Of a DNA stretch of 64,000 bases, positions 26,957 through 36,025 are shown in pieces; position 1 is the first letter of the stretch; every line of letters starts with the position of its first letter. Under the pieces are notes generated by a model. It was not told the origin of the DNA and did not search any database. It was given only the letters and a program-made list of their open reading frames with translations. The position numbers and the translations under genes were made by a program. Where the stretch lies: assembly GCF_900312745.1 (NCBI RefSeq), contig NZ_OMPD01000008.1:372001-436000 (forward strand), given 5' to 3'. This stretch comes from Aquimarina sp. AU58 (GTDB lineage Bacteria; Bacteroidota; Bacteroidia; Flavobacteriales; Flavobacteriaceae).

Positions 26957-28339
26957 CTATTTCACTTTATCACAACTTAATTCTCCTCTATGACCAATGG
27001 TATGCTGCTTGATGTTTTCATCATATTGCCCATTACCTAAATAGGTTTTTAAAAACCCAAAATTTCTATAACCACACCCTTCATCATCAGAATATAACAC
27101 ATCTCCTTCTACATAATTTCCTTTAATATTTCCATAATCATCTTTTAAGATTTGCCAATCTAATGTGATTATAACTTTATGAAATTTCACTCCTGGCCAG
27201 TCTTTAGTATTTGCCCATAACTCAATTTGTTGCATCATTTCTGCTTCCAAATCTGCATTATGTTTTACAGGAGTAGGTGCTCTTTTTGCTTTTAAAGCTC
27301 CTTCTTCAATTTCTTTAGCCATCATTATTAAATCTTCTGTCCCCTCTGTTGTATCATAGGTTATCGTACCAAAATAAAGTTCATCCTCCTGATCCATTTT
27401 CCCATCGGTAAGTGAAATTCTTAAATTATGCTTATAAGGGTCTAAGCGTTCTCCCATTCTCCCCAGCAAAAAGGAAGCCCCATCTCTATCTATTTTCATA
27501 TTAGCTAGAGAAGAAGGAACTATTTGAAATATCGCATAATTTTTCTCTAAATCTGTTTTTTTCAGCCTTTTCACGGTACATTGATTTACTACTTCATTTT
27601 CTTTTGGCAACAGATCTTTCTCCATTTTATCCATACCTATAGTTATCCAATAGTGATTTCGTCCAAAATTATCTTGAAAACGATTACTTAGCCGTTTCAA
27701 ATAATAGCTATCTTTCATTTTTGCAGGAAAGTAAGCCACTCCCCAAATTTCATCTCCAATTTTAAAATCTGTTTTTATTGTTGAAATATCTTCGTTACCA
27801 ACTGTAGGCTCTTTAGAAAAGAAAACTATTTTCCCAACATTCTTTTTGTGAAAATCTGACGTTGCATCCTTCACAAAATATTCAGGAGGTCCTTTTTCTT
27901 CTTCTTCCTCCTTCTTTTTTTTCTTTCCCCACAGGTTTCCTAACTCCTTAGATAATTCGGACTTAATACCTAGTTGTTTTTTTGCGGCTTTTAGTTCTTT
28001 TTTACTAATTGCCAAAACCTCTTTTTTTATGACCAGATTCATATCTCCTAATACTAGAAGTGTTAAAAGGTTATTCTTTTTTGTCAAAATGTAACTTTCT
28101 TTTGTATCAACACTTTCATAACTGCCTGGTATATTTTTCAGCAATGAAAAAGCCATCTCTGAAATTCCTCGATACGTGTCGAATGTTGCTTTTATACTTC
28201 CATCTCTTCGATTAAGGATTTTAATTTGGTTTATTTTATTTCCAGTCACAAAATAGAGTCCATCAGGAATTTTTTGGGCGCTTGCCTTTACAGAAAACAA
28301 TACTAAAATGACAATGAGAATACTCTTAAATTGATTCAT
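26957..28339 (-). CDS. Large exported protein of unknown function, first gene of the cluster
   Basis: The 460-residue product has a signal peptide ending near VKASAQ. An N-terminal domain (IPDGLYFVTGNKINQIKILNR) is followed by a strongly charged linker (KKKKEEEEEKGPPEYF, about residues 139-155) and a C-terminal region of about 300 residues with repeated beta-strand patterns and FGTITYDTTEGTEDL. I do not recognise a family. It leads five minus-strand genes and has a 425-base gene-free region upstream, which should hold the promoter. Its exported nature and the membrane proteins downstream suggest an envelope system. Confidence 0.6.
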   Translation of the reverse strand: MNQFKSILIVILVLFSVKASAQKIPDGLYFVTGNKINQIKILNRRDGSIKATFDTYRGISEMAFSLLKNIPGSYESVDTKESYILTKKNNLLTLLVLGDMNLVIKKEVLAISKKELKAAKKQLGIKSELSKELGNLWGKKKKKEEEEEKGPPEYFVKDATSDFHKKNVGKIVFFSKEPTVGNEDISTIKTDFKIGDEIWGVAYFPAKMKDSYYLKRLSNRFQDNFGRNHYWITIGMDKMEKDLLPKENEVVNQCTVKRLKKTDLEKNYAIFQIVPSSLANMKIDRDGASFLLGRMGERLDPYKHNLRISLTDGKMDQEDELYFGTITYDTTEGTEDLIMMAKEIEEGALKAKRAPTPVKHNADLEAEMMQQIELWANTKDWPGVKFHKVIITLDWQILKDDYGNIKGNYVEGDVLYSDDEGCGYRNFGFLKTYLGNGQYDENIKQHTIGHRGELSCDKVK

Positions 28340-28764
28340 ATTATTAAAGTAATTTTTTAAGTGTTCAAATATAGATATCGGTCAAAACAAAAAAAGCTTT
28401 ACTTCATATTCGCATTGCTTTTAGTGATATTCGATACGCATTATTTTATATTTGAAAATTAACAAAGAACCTTTCCAGGGTTATGATGGGAAATTTTGGC
28501 TTTTGATCTATGATTAAGATCTTTTATTGAATGGTAATATTACATTTCAAGAGAAGGAACTACACATAACAATGTAATAAAGAACTCTGGAATGTTTGGT
28601 TTTCTACTTTGTAGAAAAAGAAATTGAAGAAAATTGTGAACCTTTTTATTAGAGAAATAAGCGGTGCACTAAATATGATACCATGCTAAAAAAGTTAATA
28701 TATCATCTTAATGCTAAAATAGAATTAGCACTAATACTATATTACAAAATAAGAAATCAAATTT
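28340..28764. other. Gene-free region upstream of the five-gene cluster
   Basis: 425 bases without a convincing ORF on either strand. The only open frames are very short (for example 13 codons from the ATG at 28531). The sequence is AT-rich and shows no clear terminator hairpin; a promoter for the minus-strand cluster is expected here but was not identified. Confidence 0.5.
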
Positions 28765-29763
28765 TTAGTCATTCAACATTTGCCAAAGTTTGTCTTTTAA
28801 CTCTTGCAACCCTTGTTGTGCTACCGAAGAAATAAACAAGTAAGGAACGTTTAGTTGCTGATCTAACTCAACCTTCATTTCTTTTTTTAACTCATCATCC
28901 AGCATATCAGATTTTGATATTGCTATAAGTCGTTCTTTATCTAATAAATCAGGGTTGTACCTCCGTAGTTCATCCAAGAGGATTTCATATTGTTCTTTGA
29001 TATCAGGGGCATCTGCCGGAACCAAAAACAACAAGGTAGAATTACGTTCGATATGACGTAAAAAACGATGACCTATACCTTTACCTTCTGCTGCTCCTTC
29101 TATAATACCAGGAATATCAGCCATCACAAAAGTTTGAAAATCTCTATATTCTACAATACCCAGATTTGGTTTAAGTGTAGTAAACTCATAATCTGCAATT
29201 TTCGGTTTTGCAGCGGTTATAACCGACAGCAAAGTAGATTTTCCTGCATTAGGAAATCCTACCAACCCAACATCTGCCAGTACTTTAAGCTCTAGAGTAA
29301 CATCATATTCTTGTCCTTCTACACCTGGCTGGGCATAGCGAGGAGTTTGGTTTGTTGGGCTTTTAAAATGCCAGTTACCTCTACCACCCATACCACCTTC
29401 GGCAGCAACATATTCTTGTCCTACTTCTGTAATTTCTTTAATAATATCTTGTGTTTCGGTATCCCGAATTACGGTTCCCAGAGGTACATCTACATAAACA
29501 TCTTCTCCATCTGCTCCTGTACTTCTGCTTTTACTTCCGTGCCCACCATGACCAGCTCTTAGGTGACGTTTAAATTTAAGGTGATGTAGTGTCCACATGT
29601 TAGGGTTTGCACGAATAATAACATGACCACCACGGCCTCCATCACCGCCATCGGGTCCTCCTTTGGTAATGTATTTCTCACGATGTAAATGTGCAGATCC
29701 TTTCCCCCCGTTCCCGGAAGTTATATGTAATTTTACATAATCTACAAAATTCCCTTCTGTCAT
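28765..29763 (-). CDS. obg: Obg/CgtA GTPase, ribosome-associated
   Basis: The 332-residue protein has the glycine-rich Obg fold (residues 1-158: [50 protein letters not shown]), then a G domain with Walker [10 protein letters not shown] at 169-177, switch [17 protein letters not shown] and the specificity motif ISKSD. There is no C-terminal OCT extension, as expected for a short Obg. It works in 50S assembly and stress signalling. It lies 86 bases downstream of the HPRT-Adk fusion on the minus strand. Confidence 0.96.
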   Translation of the reverse strand: MTEGNFVDYVKLHITSGNGGKGSAHLHREKYITKGGPDGGDGGRGGHVIIRANPNMWTLHHLKFKRHLRAGHGGHGSKSRSTGADGEDVYVDVPLGTVIRDTETQDIIKEITEVGQEYVAAEGGMGGRGNWHFKSPTNQTPRYAQPGVEGQEYDVTLELKVLADVGLVGFPNAGKSTLLSVITAAKPKIADYEFTTLKPNLGIVEYRDFQTFVMADIPGIIEGAAEGKGIGHRFLRHIERNSTLLFLVPADAPDIKEQYEILLDELRRYNPDLLDKERLIAISKSDMLDDELKKEMKVELDQQLNVPYLFISSVAQQGLQELKDKLWQMLND

Positions 29764-29849
29764 AATTCGTTTCCTATATCACCCTAATAAAAATCAGAGA
29801 TATTTCAATTTTACTTTTACTATACTGAATTAGGTTCAGCTTTCACAAA

Positions 29850-30956
29850 CTAAAGTTTGTCTATTACACTACTTAACCTCTCTGTAATTTCATCAATACC
29901 TCCTACTCCATCTACTCCAAAATATTTATCTTGTTTTTGGTAGTAATTCTTTAAGATGGCTGTTTCGTCATAATATACTTTAATACGATTACGTATCACT
30001 TTTTCATCTGCATCATCGGGTCGCCCTGATGTTTTTCCTCTTTCGAGTAATCGTTGTACTAATACTTCATCATCTACCTCTAGAGCTACCATTGCACTAA
30101 CCATTGCTCCTTTTGATTCTAGCAATTTAGCCAGTGAATCTGCCTGAGCTTCAGTTCTTGGAAACCCATCAAAAATAAAGCCTTTAGCTTCTGGGTTTTT
30201 ATCAACTTCGGCATTCAGCATATTAATTGTAACCTCATCAGGTACCAATTGGCCTTTATCGATATATGATTTTGCCAAAGTACCTAACTCTGTTTCATTT
30301 TTTATGTTGTATCTAAACACATCTCCTGTAGAGATATGTATCAGATTATATTTTTGTTTTAAAACTTCTGCTTGTGTTCCTTTTCCTGCTCCTGGAGGTC
30401 CGAATAACACCAAATTTGTCATGTTGTTTGGTTTTAATTGATAAACTTCTGTAAGATTACGCCCTAATCCGTTATAATCAAGTCCGTATCCTACAATAAA
30501 TCGGTTTGGGATTTCTATCCCAATATAATTTATATTAATTTTTTTAGTATATGCTTCGGGTTTATAAAATAGAGTAGCAATTTTGTATGTTAAACACCCT
30601 TTTTCTACTAACATTTCTGTTAGCACTTCGATCGTATTACCCGTATCTACAATATCTTCTAAGATCACCACTGTTCTTCCCGAAACCTCTTCACCTAGTC
30701 CTACTAACTCTTTAACCTCGTGTGTGGTTTCGGTCCCTTCATAAGAAGCTAATTTCACAAAGCTAATTTCGCAATCATAATCAAACCGTTTCAAAACCTC
30801 TGAAGCAAACATAAACGCACCATTTAATACTCCTATAAATAAAGGGTTTTTATCTACCAAATCTTGATTTAATCCAGCAGACACCTTATCTATTGCAGTC
30901 TCTATTTCTTCCTCACTAATGAAAGGAACAAACTGTAAATCGTGCAGTTTTACCAT
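29850..30956 (-). CDS. Fusion of hypoxanthine phosphoribosyltransferase and adenylate kinase
   Basis: The 368-residue reading frame joins two enzymes. Residues 1-175 form a purine phosphoribosyltransferase with the PRPP-binding motif VVILEDIVDTGNT (96-108). Residues 179-368 form an adenylate kinase starting MTNLVLFGPPGAGKGTQ (Walker A 186-193), with the NMP region DGFPRTEAQADSL and a short LID (GRPDDADEKVIRNRI) without zinc cysteines. The fusion is recurrent in Flavobacteriia and couples purine salvage to AMP/ADP balance. The internal ATG at the start of the kinase half could permit a separate kinase. A -7-like TATCTTTG lies upstream at 31001-31008. Confidence 0.93.
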   Translation of the reverse strand: MVKLHDLQFVPFISEEEIETAIDKVSAGLNQDLVDKNPLFIGVLNGAFMFASEVLKRFDYDCEISFVKLASYEGTETTHEVKELVGLGEEVSGRTVVILEDIVDTGNTIEVLTEMLVEKGCLTYKIATLFYKPEAYTKKININYIGIEIPNRFIVGYGLDYNGLGRNLTEVYQLKPNNMTNLVLFGPPGAGKGTQAEVLKQKYNLIHISTGDVFRYNIKNETELGTLAKSYIDKGQLVPDEVTINMLNAEVDKNPEAKGFIFDGFPRTEAQADSLAKLLESKGAMVSAMVALEVDDEVLVQRLLERGKTSGRPDDADEKVIRNRIKVYYDETAILKNYYQKQDKYFGVDGVGGIDEITERLSSVIDKL

Positions 30957-31000
30957 CTTATTTTATACTTGTTCTGGTTTGATTTTTTAATTTAAAGCCG

Positions 31001-31008
31001 CAAAGATA
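31001..31008 (-). promoter_or_regulatory. Putative -7 element for the HPRT-Adk gene
   Basis: On the minus strand the bases read TATCTTTG, a consensus -7 box about 45 bases before the start codon. No TTG at the matching -33 distance. Confidence 0.4.
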
Positions 31009-31185
31009 GTGATTAGTAATGAGCATAACTAAGAATTACGACATCAACCTTCTTACAACCAAAGGCGGGTCTAAATCGTTGTTATACAAATACAGATTAG
31101 TATAGGTTTAATCATCATCTAATAAAAACACATACCAACCAAATAGGCTTTCTTATGGTTAACTTATTGCATTTACCTTACATTA

Positions 31186-31218
31186 TTGTGGTTATTCCTT
31201 CCGAAAAAATTATTTTTG
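31186..31218 (+). promoter_or_regulatory. Promoter of purK-purE
   Basis: TTG at 31186-31188 and TATTTTTG at 31211-31218 are 22 bases apart. The start site would fall near 31225, inside the longer open frame, which supports the ATG at 31248 as the real purK start. Confidence 0.55.
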
Positions 31219-31247
31219 CATTTTATGATAAATTTGAAACCCCGAAA

Positions 31248-32402
31248 ATGACAAATTTTTTCTCGTCAAACTTTAAGTTAGGAATACTAGGAGGAGGTCA
31301 GCTAGGTAAGATGATGCTTTATGACACCCGAAAATATGACATCCAAACATATGTCCTCGATCCAAGTCAAGATGCTCCTTGCAAAATTGCATGCGATCAT
31401 TTTCAACAAGGTAATTTGATGGATTATGAGACTGTTTATAATTTTGGAAAAAAGGTAGATGTACTCACTTTTGAAATCGAAACTGTAAATCTAGAAGCTT
31501 TAGTTCAGCTAGAGAAAGAAGGTAAGAAAGTCTATCCAAGTTCAAAAACTCTGGAAAAAATACAAAATAAAGGGAAACAAAAGCTTTTTTACGAGGAAAA
31601 CAAAATTCCTACTGCTGAGTTTACCCGATTTTCTAATAAGGCTCACCTTACTGAAGGAATTACCAATAATAGAATCAAACTTCCATTTGTCTGGAAAAGT
31701 ACGCAGGGAGGATATGATGGCAAAGGTGTTTCGATTGTTAGATCCGGAGCAGATTTAGCAAAACTTCCTGATACAGAATGCATTGCAGAACATTTAGTTG
31801 ATTTCAAAAATGAATTAGCTGTAATTGTTGTTCGCAATCCTAGTGGAGAAATCAAAACCTATCCTGTGGTAGAGATGGAGTTTCATCCAGAGGCCAACCA
31901 GGTAGAATATGTGATTTGCCCAGCCAGAATTGATTCTAAAATTGCACAAAAAGCAGTAAAAATTGCCGAGAAAGTGTCTAAAGCTTTTGAGCATGTAGGA
32001 GTACTGGCTGTAGAAATGTTTCAAACACAAGAGGATGAGATTCTTGTAAATGAAGTTGCGCCAAGACCACATAATAGTGGACATTATAGCATCGAAGCCA
32101 GTTATACTAATCAATTCGAACAACACATAAGAGCTATCCTAGATTTACCTTTGGGAGCTACAGAAAGTAAAGTAGGTGGTATTATGGTCAATCTGGTAGG
32201 TCAAGAAGGATACACTGGAGATGTTATTTATAAAAACATAGAAGAAATCATGAAAATGAAGGGGGTTACTCCCCATATTTATGGTAAAAAACAAACACGT
32301 CCTTATAGAAAAATGGGGCATGTTACTATCGTTCATGAAAACATAGATGAAGCTCGAAAAATAGCTGAAAAAGTAAAAAACACAATACAAGTAATTAGTT
32401 AA
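31248..32402 (+). CDS. purK: 5-(carboxyamino)imidazole ribonucleotide synthase
   Basis: From the chosen ATG the protein has 384 residues and starts MTNFFSSNFKLGILGGGQLG, the nucleotide-binding N-terminus of PurK. The frame could open 93 bases earlier, but a promoter lies in that stretch. ATP-grasp features follow: FVWKSTQGGYDGKGV, AEHLVDFKNELAVIVVR and the substrate loop NEVAPRPHNSGHYSIEA. PurK makes N5-CAIR from AIR, bicarbonate and ATP in purine biosynthesis. purE follows 92 bases downstream, giving the usual purK-purE pair in inverted order compared with E. coli. Confidence 0.95.
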   Translation: MTNFFSSNFKLGILGGGQLGKMMLYDTRKYDIQTYVLDPSQDAPCKIACDHFQQGNLMDYETVYNFGKKVDVLTFEIETVNLEALVQLEKEGKKVYPSSKTLEKIQNKGKQKLFYEENKIPTAEFTRFSNKAHLTEGITNNRIKLPFVWKSTQGGYDGKGVSIVRSGADLAKLPDTECIAEHLVDFKNELAVIVVRNPSGEIKTYPVVEMEFHPEANQVEYVICPARIDSKIAQKAVKIAEKVSKAFEHVGVLAVEMFQTQEDEILVNEVAPRPHNSGHYSIEASYTNQFEQHIRAILDLPLGATESKVGGIMVNLVGQEGYTGDVIYKNIEEIMKMKGVTPHIYGKKQTRPYRKMGHVTIVHENIDEARKIAEKVKNTIQVIS

Positions 32403-32494
32403 TAGAGATGTAGAAACTTATTTTATATACCTTCATACTCTATTATGATTACTAATTTTTTGACAAACAAATACTAACAATAACAAAAAATATA

Positions 32495-32980
32495 ATGAGC
32501 AAGGTGGGAATAATAATGGGTAGTACTAGTGATATGCCTGTAATGGAAAAAGCTATCGAAGTATTACAAGGTTTTGATATCGAAGTCGAAGTAGATATTG
32601 TTTCGGCACATCGTACCCCAGAAAAATTATTTGATTATGCCAAAAATGCCCATACCAGAGGCATACAAGTTATTGTAGCTGGTGCTGGTGGCGCTGCTCA
32701 TCTTCCTGGGATGGTGGCTTCATTATCTCCCCTACCCGTGATTGGCGTTCCTGTTAAATCACGTAATTCTATCGATGGATGGGATTCTGTTTTATCTATT
32801 TTACAAATGCCTGGTGGAGTTCCTGTAGCTACTGTAGCTTTAGATGGCGCACTCAATGCTGGTATTTTGGCAGCACAAATTATAGGTGCAAGTGATACAT
32901 GTGTTTTAGATAAAATCTTAGTTTATAAAGAAGGATTAAAGCAAAAAGTAATCGAAGGTGCTAAGCAGATAAAAAAATAA
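32495..32980 (+). CDS. purE: N5-carboxyaminoimidazole ribonucleotide mutase
   Basis: The 161-residue class I PurE shows GIIMGSTSDMPVMEKA at the N-terminus, the active-site SAHRTPEKLFDYA loop with its conserved histidine, GAGGAAHLPGMVASL, and PVIGVPVKS. It converts N5-CAIR to CAIR, the step after PurK. Same operon as purK; a strong terminator begins seven bases after the stop codon. Confidence 0.96.
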   Translation: MSKVGIIMGSTSDMPVMEKAIEVLQGFDIEVEVDIVSAHRTPEKLFDYAKNAHTRGIQVIVAGAGGAAHLPGMVASLSPLPVIGVPVKSRNSIDGWDSVLSILQMPGGVPVATVALDGALNAGILAAQIIGASDTCVLDKILVYKEGLKQKVIEGAKQIKK

Positions 32981-32985
32981 CAAAA

Positions 32986-33016
32986 AAAAGAGTCACTTTT
33001 CAGTGACTCTTTTGAA
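32986..33016 (+). terminator. Terminator of purK-purE
   Basis: AAAAGAGTCACT (32986-32997) and AGTGACTCTTTT (33002-33013) form a 12-bp perfect stem with a TTTC loop. Being A-flanked and T-flanked, it can act in both directions. Confidence 0.9.
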
Positions 33017-33559
33017 TATCAGGCCTTACAAAAGAATATAACAATATTTATTAACCAACTTAAATATATTACACAAAAAATTCATCGTAAGACCATTACT
33101 CTTAAAACCTACGACAAAGGTAAAACCTTACTTTAATTACACAATAAAAGTAATGCTAAAATATTCATAGTTTTCGATGAAATACCAATTTCATCGATAA
33201 AAAACAATAATTAAGATTTAATTAACATTTTTCTGATCGAAAAAACAGACAGTAAAACAGTTTTTTTACTCAAAAACCCATTTTTTAGTGAAAAATAGAA
33301 GACAAAAGAGCTGCAAAATGCAGCTCTTTCGATATATTTGGTCTTTGCATTAGAACAATTATTTATATTCATACCCCAAATAAAAATAATCTTTTATTCT
33401 AAATACCAGACCATACTAATAAACCTAATCAAATCTATTGGTATAAAATTTAGTTTAATGAAAAACGCCTATAACCTGGACTCATTTTTCGATAAAAGGC
33501 TATTTTTTCCGATGTAAGAACATATAATATAAAAAACAAGAAGAAATCATTAATACACA
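33017..33559. other. Gene-free region with two hairpins upstream of the M3 peptidase
   Basis: No protein-sized ORF is present. It holds a perfect 10-bp stem TCGATGAAAT/ATTTCATCGA with a four-base loop (33174-33197) and a second terminator-like stem (33305-33329). The latter has no gene in front of it, so the stretch may specify a small RNA or be the remnant of a lost gene. Confidence 0.45.
33305..33330 (+). terminator. Orphan terminator-like hairpin
   Basis: AAAGAGCTGCA (33305-33315) and TGCAGCTCTTT (33319-33329) pair perfectly around AAA. There is no coding gene between the purE terminator and this hairpin. Confidence 0.65.
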
Positions 33560-35581
33560 ATGAACAATCCACTATTAAAACCATTTGATGCTGCACCATT
33601 TTCAGAAATAAAGTCAGATCATTTTTTACCGGCTATAAAAAACGGCATTTCTATTGCCAAAAAACAAGTTGATACCATAGTCTCTAATTCCGAGCCACCT
33701 TCATTTTCTAATACTATAGAGGCATTAGAATATTGCGGAGAGTTGTTAGATAGAGTTACCAGTGTCTTTTTTAATTTAAATAGTGCTGAGACTAATGAGG
33801 AAATTCAAAAAATAGCACAAGAAGCCTCTCCTTTACTTTCAGAATTTAGTAATGACATAGCACTTAATCTCGATTTATTTAAGAGAATCGAAGTAGTGTA
33901 TACACAAAAAGAATCATTAGATCTTAATCCAGAACAATCCAGACTTCTTGAAAAAAGATATAAATCGTTCTCGAGAAATGGAGCTAATCTTCCTGATGAA
34001 AAAAAAGAAAAACTAAGAGAGATTGATAAAGAGCTTTCTACACTAAGCCTAAAGTTTGGCGAAAATGTCTTGGCCGAGACTAATAAATTTGAGATGTTGC
34101 TTACCAACGAATCTGATGTAGCTGGTTTACCAGAAGGAGCTAAGGAAGCAGCCAAATCTATGGCAGAAGCAAAAGATAAAAAAGGATGGTTAATCACCCT
34201 GGACTACCCAAGCTATATTCCTTTTATTACTTATGCCGATAATCGAGAGTTGCGCAAAAAACTAGCTCTTGCTTTTGGGTCTAAAGGATTTCACAACAAT
34301 GATCTTGACAACCAGGAAATTGTTTTAAAAATTGCAAATCTTAGACATCAACGTGCTCTTCTTTTAGGATATTCCTCTCATGCCAATTATATCCTAGAAG
34401 AACGAATGGCAGAAACTCCCGATACTGTATTTTCTTTTCTAAATGAAATTTTAGAGAAGGCAAAACCCGCAGCAGAAAGAGAATTTAAACAATTAGCTTC
34501 TTATGCCAAGGAATTAGATGGGATTGATCACTTACAAAAATGGGACGGAGCTTACTATTCTGAAAAACTAAAACAAAAGCTTTTTGACCTTGATGATGAA
34601 AAACTGAAACCTTATTTCAAGCTAGAAAATGTAATTGAAGGGGTTTTTACTGTAGCCCATAAATTATTTGGTCTTCAGTTTAAAGAAGTTAATGATGTAG
34701 ACAAATACCATGAAGAAGTAAAAACGTATCATGTTACTGATACTGAAGGTAATTTTGTTTCATTGTTTTATGCCGATTTTCATCCCAGACCAGGGAAACG
34801 CAATGGAGCATGGATGACATCGTATAAATCACAAATGAGGAAGAATGATAAAAACATAAGACCTCATGTCTCTATTGTTTGCAACTTCACCAAACCTACA
34901 CCTAGTAAACCATCTTTATTAACGTTTAATGAAGTAACAACACTATTTCATGAATTTGGTCATGCATTACATGGTATGCTGGCCAATACTACCTATCCGG
35001 GTTTGTCGGGAACTAGTGTATACTGGGATTTTGTAGAATTACCTAGCCAGGTTATGGAAAATTGGTGTTATGAAAAAGAAGCTTTAGAGCTTTTTGCAAA
35101 ACACTATGAAACAGGTGAAATAATCCCAATGGAATTGGTTGAAAAGATTAAAGAATCTGCAACCTTTATGGAAGGTATGGCTACACTGCGTCAATTGAGT
35201 TTTGGACTACTCGACATGTCATGGCATGCACAAGATCCTAGTGATATAAAAGACGTAAAAGCGCATGAAAAAACTACTTTTTCGGCAACTTCTTTGTATC
35301 CAAATGTAGAGGAAAACTGTATGAGTACAGCTTTTTCACATATTTTTCAAGGAGGGTATTCTGCGGGGTATTATTCTTATAAATGGGCAGAAGTATTAGA
35401 TGCTGATGCTTTTGAGTATTTTAAAGAAAATGGAATTTTTAATCGTGAAATCGCTACCAAATTTAAAGATCATGTGTTATCTAAAGGAGGTACAGAAAAC
35501 CCTATGACTCTTTATAAACGTTTTAGAGGACAAGAACCTAAACCTGAAGCGTTATTAAAACGAGCAGGATTAATTAAATAA
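33560..35581 (+). CDS. M3 family metallopeptidase (oligopeptidase A / peptidyl-dipeptidase Dcp type)
   Basis: The 673-residue enzyme lacks a signal peptide and has the thimet-type zinc site HEFGHALHG with His464, Glu465 and His468, followed by the downstream glutamate in YWDFVELPSQVMENW. The N-terminal PLLKPFDAAPFSEIKSDHFLPAI is the hallmark of the Dcp/OpdA group. It should degrade cytoplasmic oligopeptides. Whether it removes dipeptides (Dcp) or cuts internally (PrlC/OpdA) cannot be told by eye. Monocistronic; a 14-bp inverted repeat follows the stop. Confidence 0.93.
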   Translation: MNNPLLKPFDAAPFSEIKSDHFLPAIKNGISIAKKQVDTIVSNSEPPSFSNTIEALEYCGELLDRVTSVFFNLNSAETNEEIQKIAQEASPLLSEFSNDIALNLDLFKRIEVVYTQKESLDLNPEQSRLLEKRYKSFSRNGANLPDEKKEKLREIDKELSTLSLKFGENVLAETNKFEMLLTNESDVAGLPEGAKEAAKSMAEAKDKKGWLITLDYPSYIPFITYADNRELRKKLALAFGSKGFHNNDLDNQEIVLKIANLRHQRALLLGYSSHANYILEERMAETPDTVFSFLNEILEKAKPAAEREFKQLASYAKELDGIDHLQKWDGAYYSEKLKQKLFDLDDEKLKPYFKLENVIEGVFTVAHKLFGLQFKEVNDVDKYHEEVKTYHVTDTEGNFVSLFYADFHPRPGKRNGAWMTSYKSQMRKNDKNIRPHVSIVCNFTKPTPSKPSLLTFNEVTTLFHEFGHALHGMLANTTYPGLSGTSVYWDFVELPSQVMENWCYEKEALELFAKHYETGEIIPMELVEKIKESATFMEGMATLRQLSFGLLDMSWHAQDPSDIKDVKAHEKTTFSATSLYPNVEENCMSTAFSHIFQGGYSAGYYSYKWAEVLDADAFEYFKENGIFNREIATKFKDHVLSKGGTENPMTLYKRFRGQEPKPEALLKRAGLIK

Positions 35582-35585
35582 AAAA

Positions 35586-35634
35586 TACCAAATGGGTCTA
35601 TTGAAGCTAAAAACTGCAACAGACCCATTTGGTA
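35586..35634. repeat. Inverted repeat just after the M3 peptidase gene
   Basis: TACCAAATGGGTCT (35586-35599) and AGACCCATTTGGTA (35621-35634) are perfect 14-base arms around a 21-base loop. There is no T-run, so it may protect the 3' end or stop transcription by another route. Confidence 0.6.
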
Positions 35635-35648
35635 AATCTAATAATATC

Positions 35649-35940
35649 CTTCATTATCACTTTATAATCGTCTTCTTTGTATTTTTTTTGATCTACCAAA
35701 AAGTACACTCTGCCAGAAAACTTTGAAATATCGATTTAGACAGCTTTACTTTTATGCCTGATCTCTTGTACAATATTTCCTTTTCATAAATATGAACACA
35801 ATACTATATAAGCCTTTATACTTACGTGATTGAGTAATAATAAAGTCTCTTAAATCCATTTTACATATTGGAAATCCCAAAACCCTGTTTTCAGGGTATA
35901 AGGATGAAAATATTATTCTTTTTTTTGAACTAAGGCGCAT
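35649..35940 (-). pseudogene. Decayed type IX secretion C-terminal sorting domain
   Basis: Read on the minus strand, 35649-35780 gives GNIVQEIRHKSKAV, a stop codon, then IDISKFSGRVYFLVDQKK and a terminal VIMK. This closely follows the C-terminus of the M28 peptidase 1 kb away (GNIVREIRLKNKVTQVNTSKFSTGVYFL...MIIK). Upstream, after a one-base frameshift near 35780, the frame up to 35940 gives LYPENRV and YKGLYSIVFIFMK, which match the FYPNPV and SGSVLVVDVKG parts of the sorting domain. A stop and a frameshift leave only the ruined tail of a secreted-protein gene. The rest of that gene was not found. Confidence 0.7.
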
Positions 35941-36025
35941 TAAAATTAAAGCTCAAGAATAGCTGTGGATTTTTAGAATTAAATAGTGTTATACCAAATT
36001 CATATTAATTAAATTATTGTAAAAA

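Noticed and set aside
28340-28764. Possible decayed gene upstream of the five-gene cluster
   Set aside because: Translations of all frames gave only very short frames without a recognisable family, so it is left as a gene-free region.
31155-31247. Longer N-terminus of PurK
   Set aside because: A promoter lies inside the stretch and PurK proteins start at the glycine-rich LGILGGGQLG region.
33458-33517. Tiny 19-codon open frame before the M3 peptidase gene
   Set aside because: No leader or signal motif and no terminator of its own; such short frames are expected by chance in AT-rich DNA.
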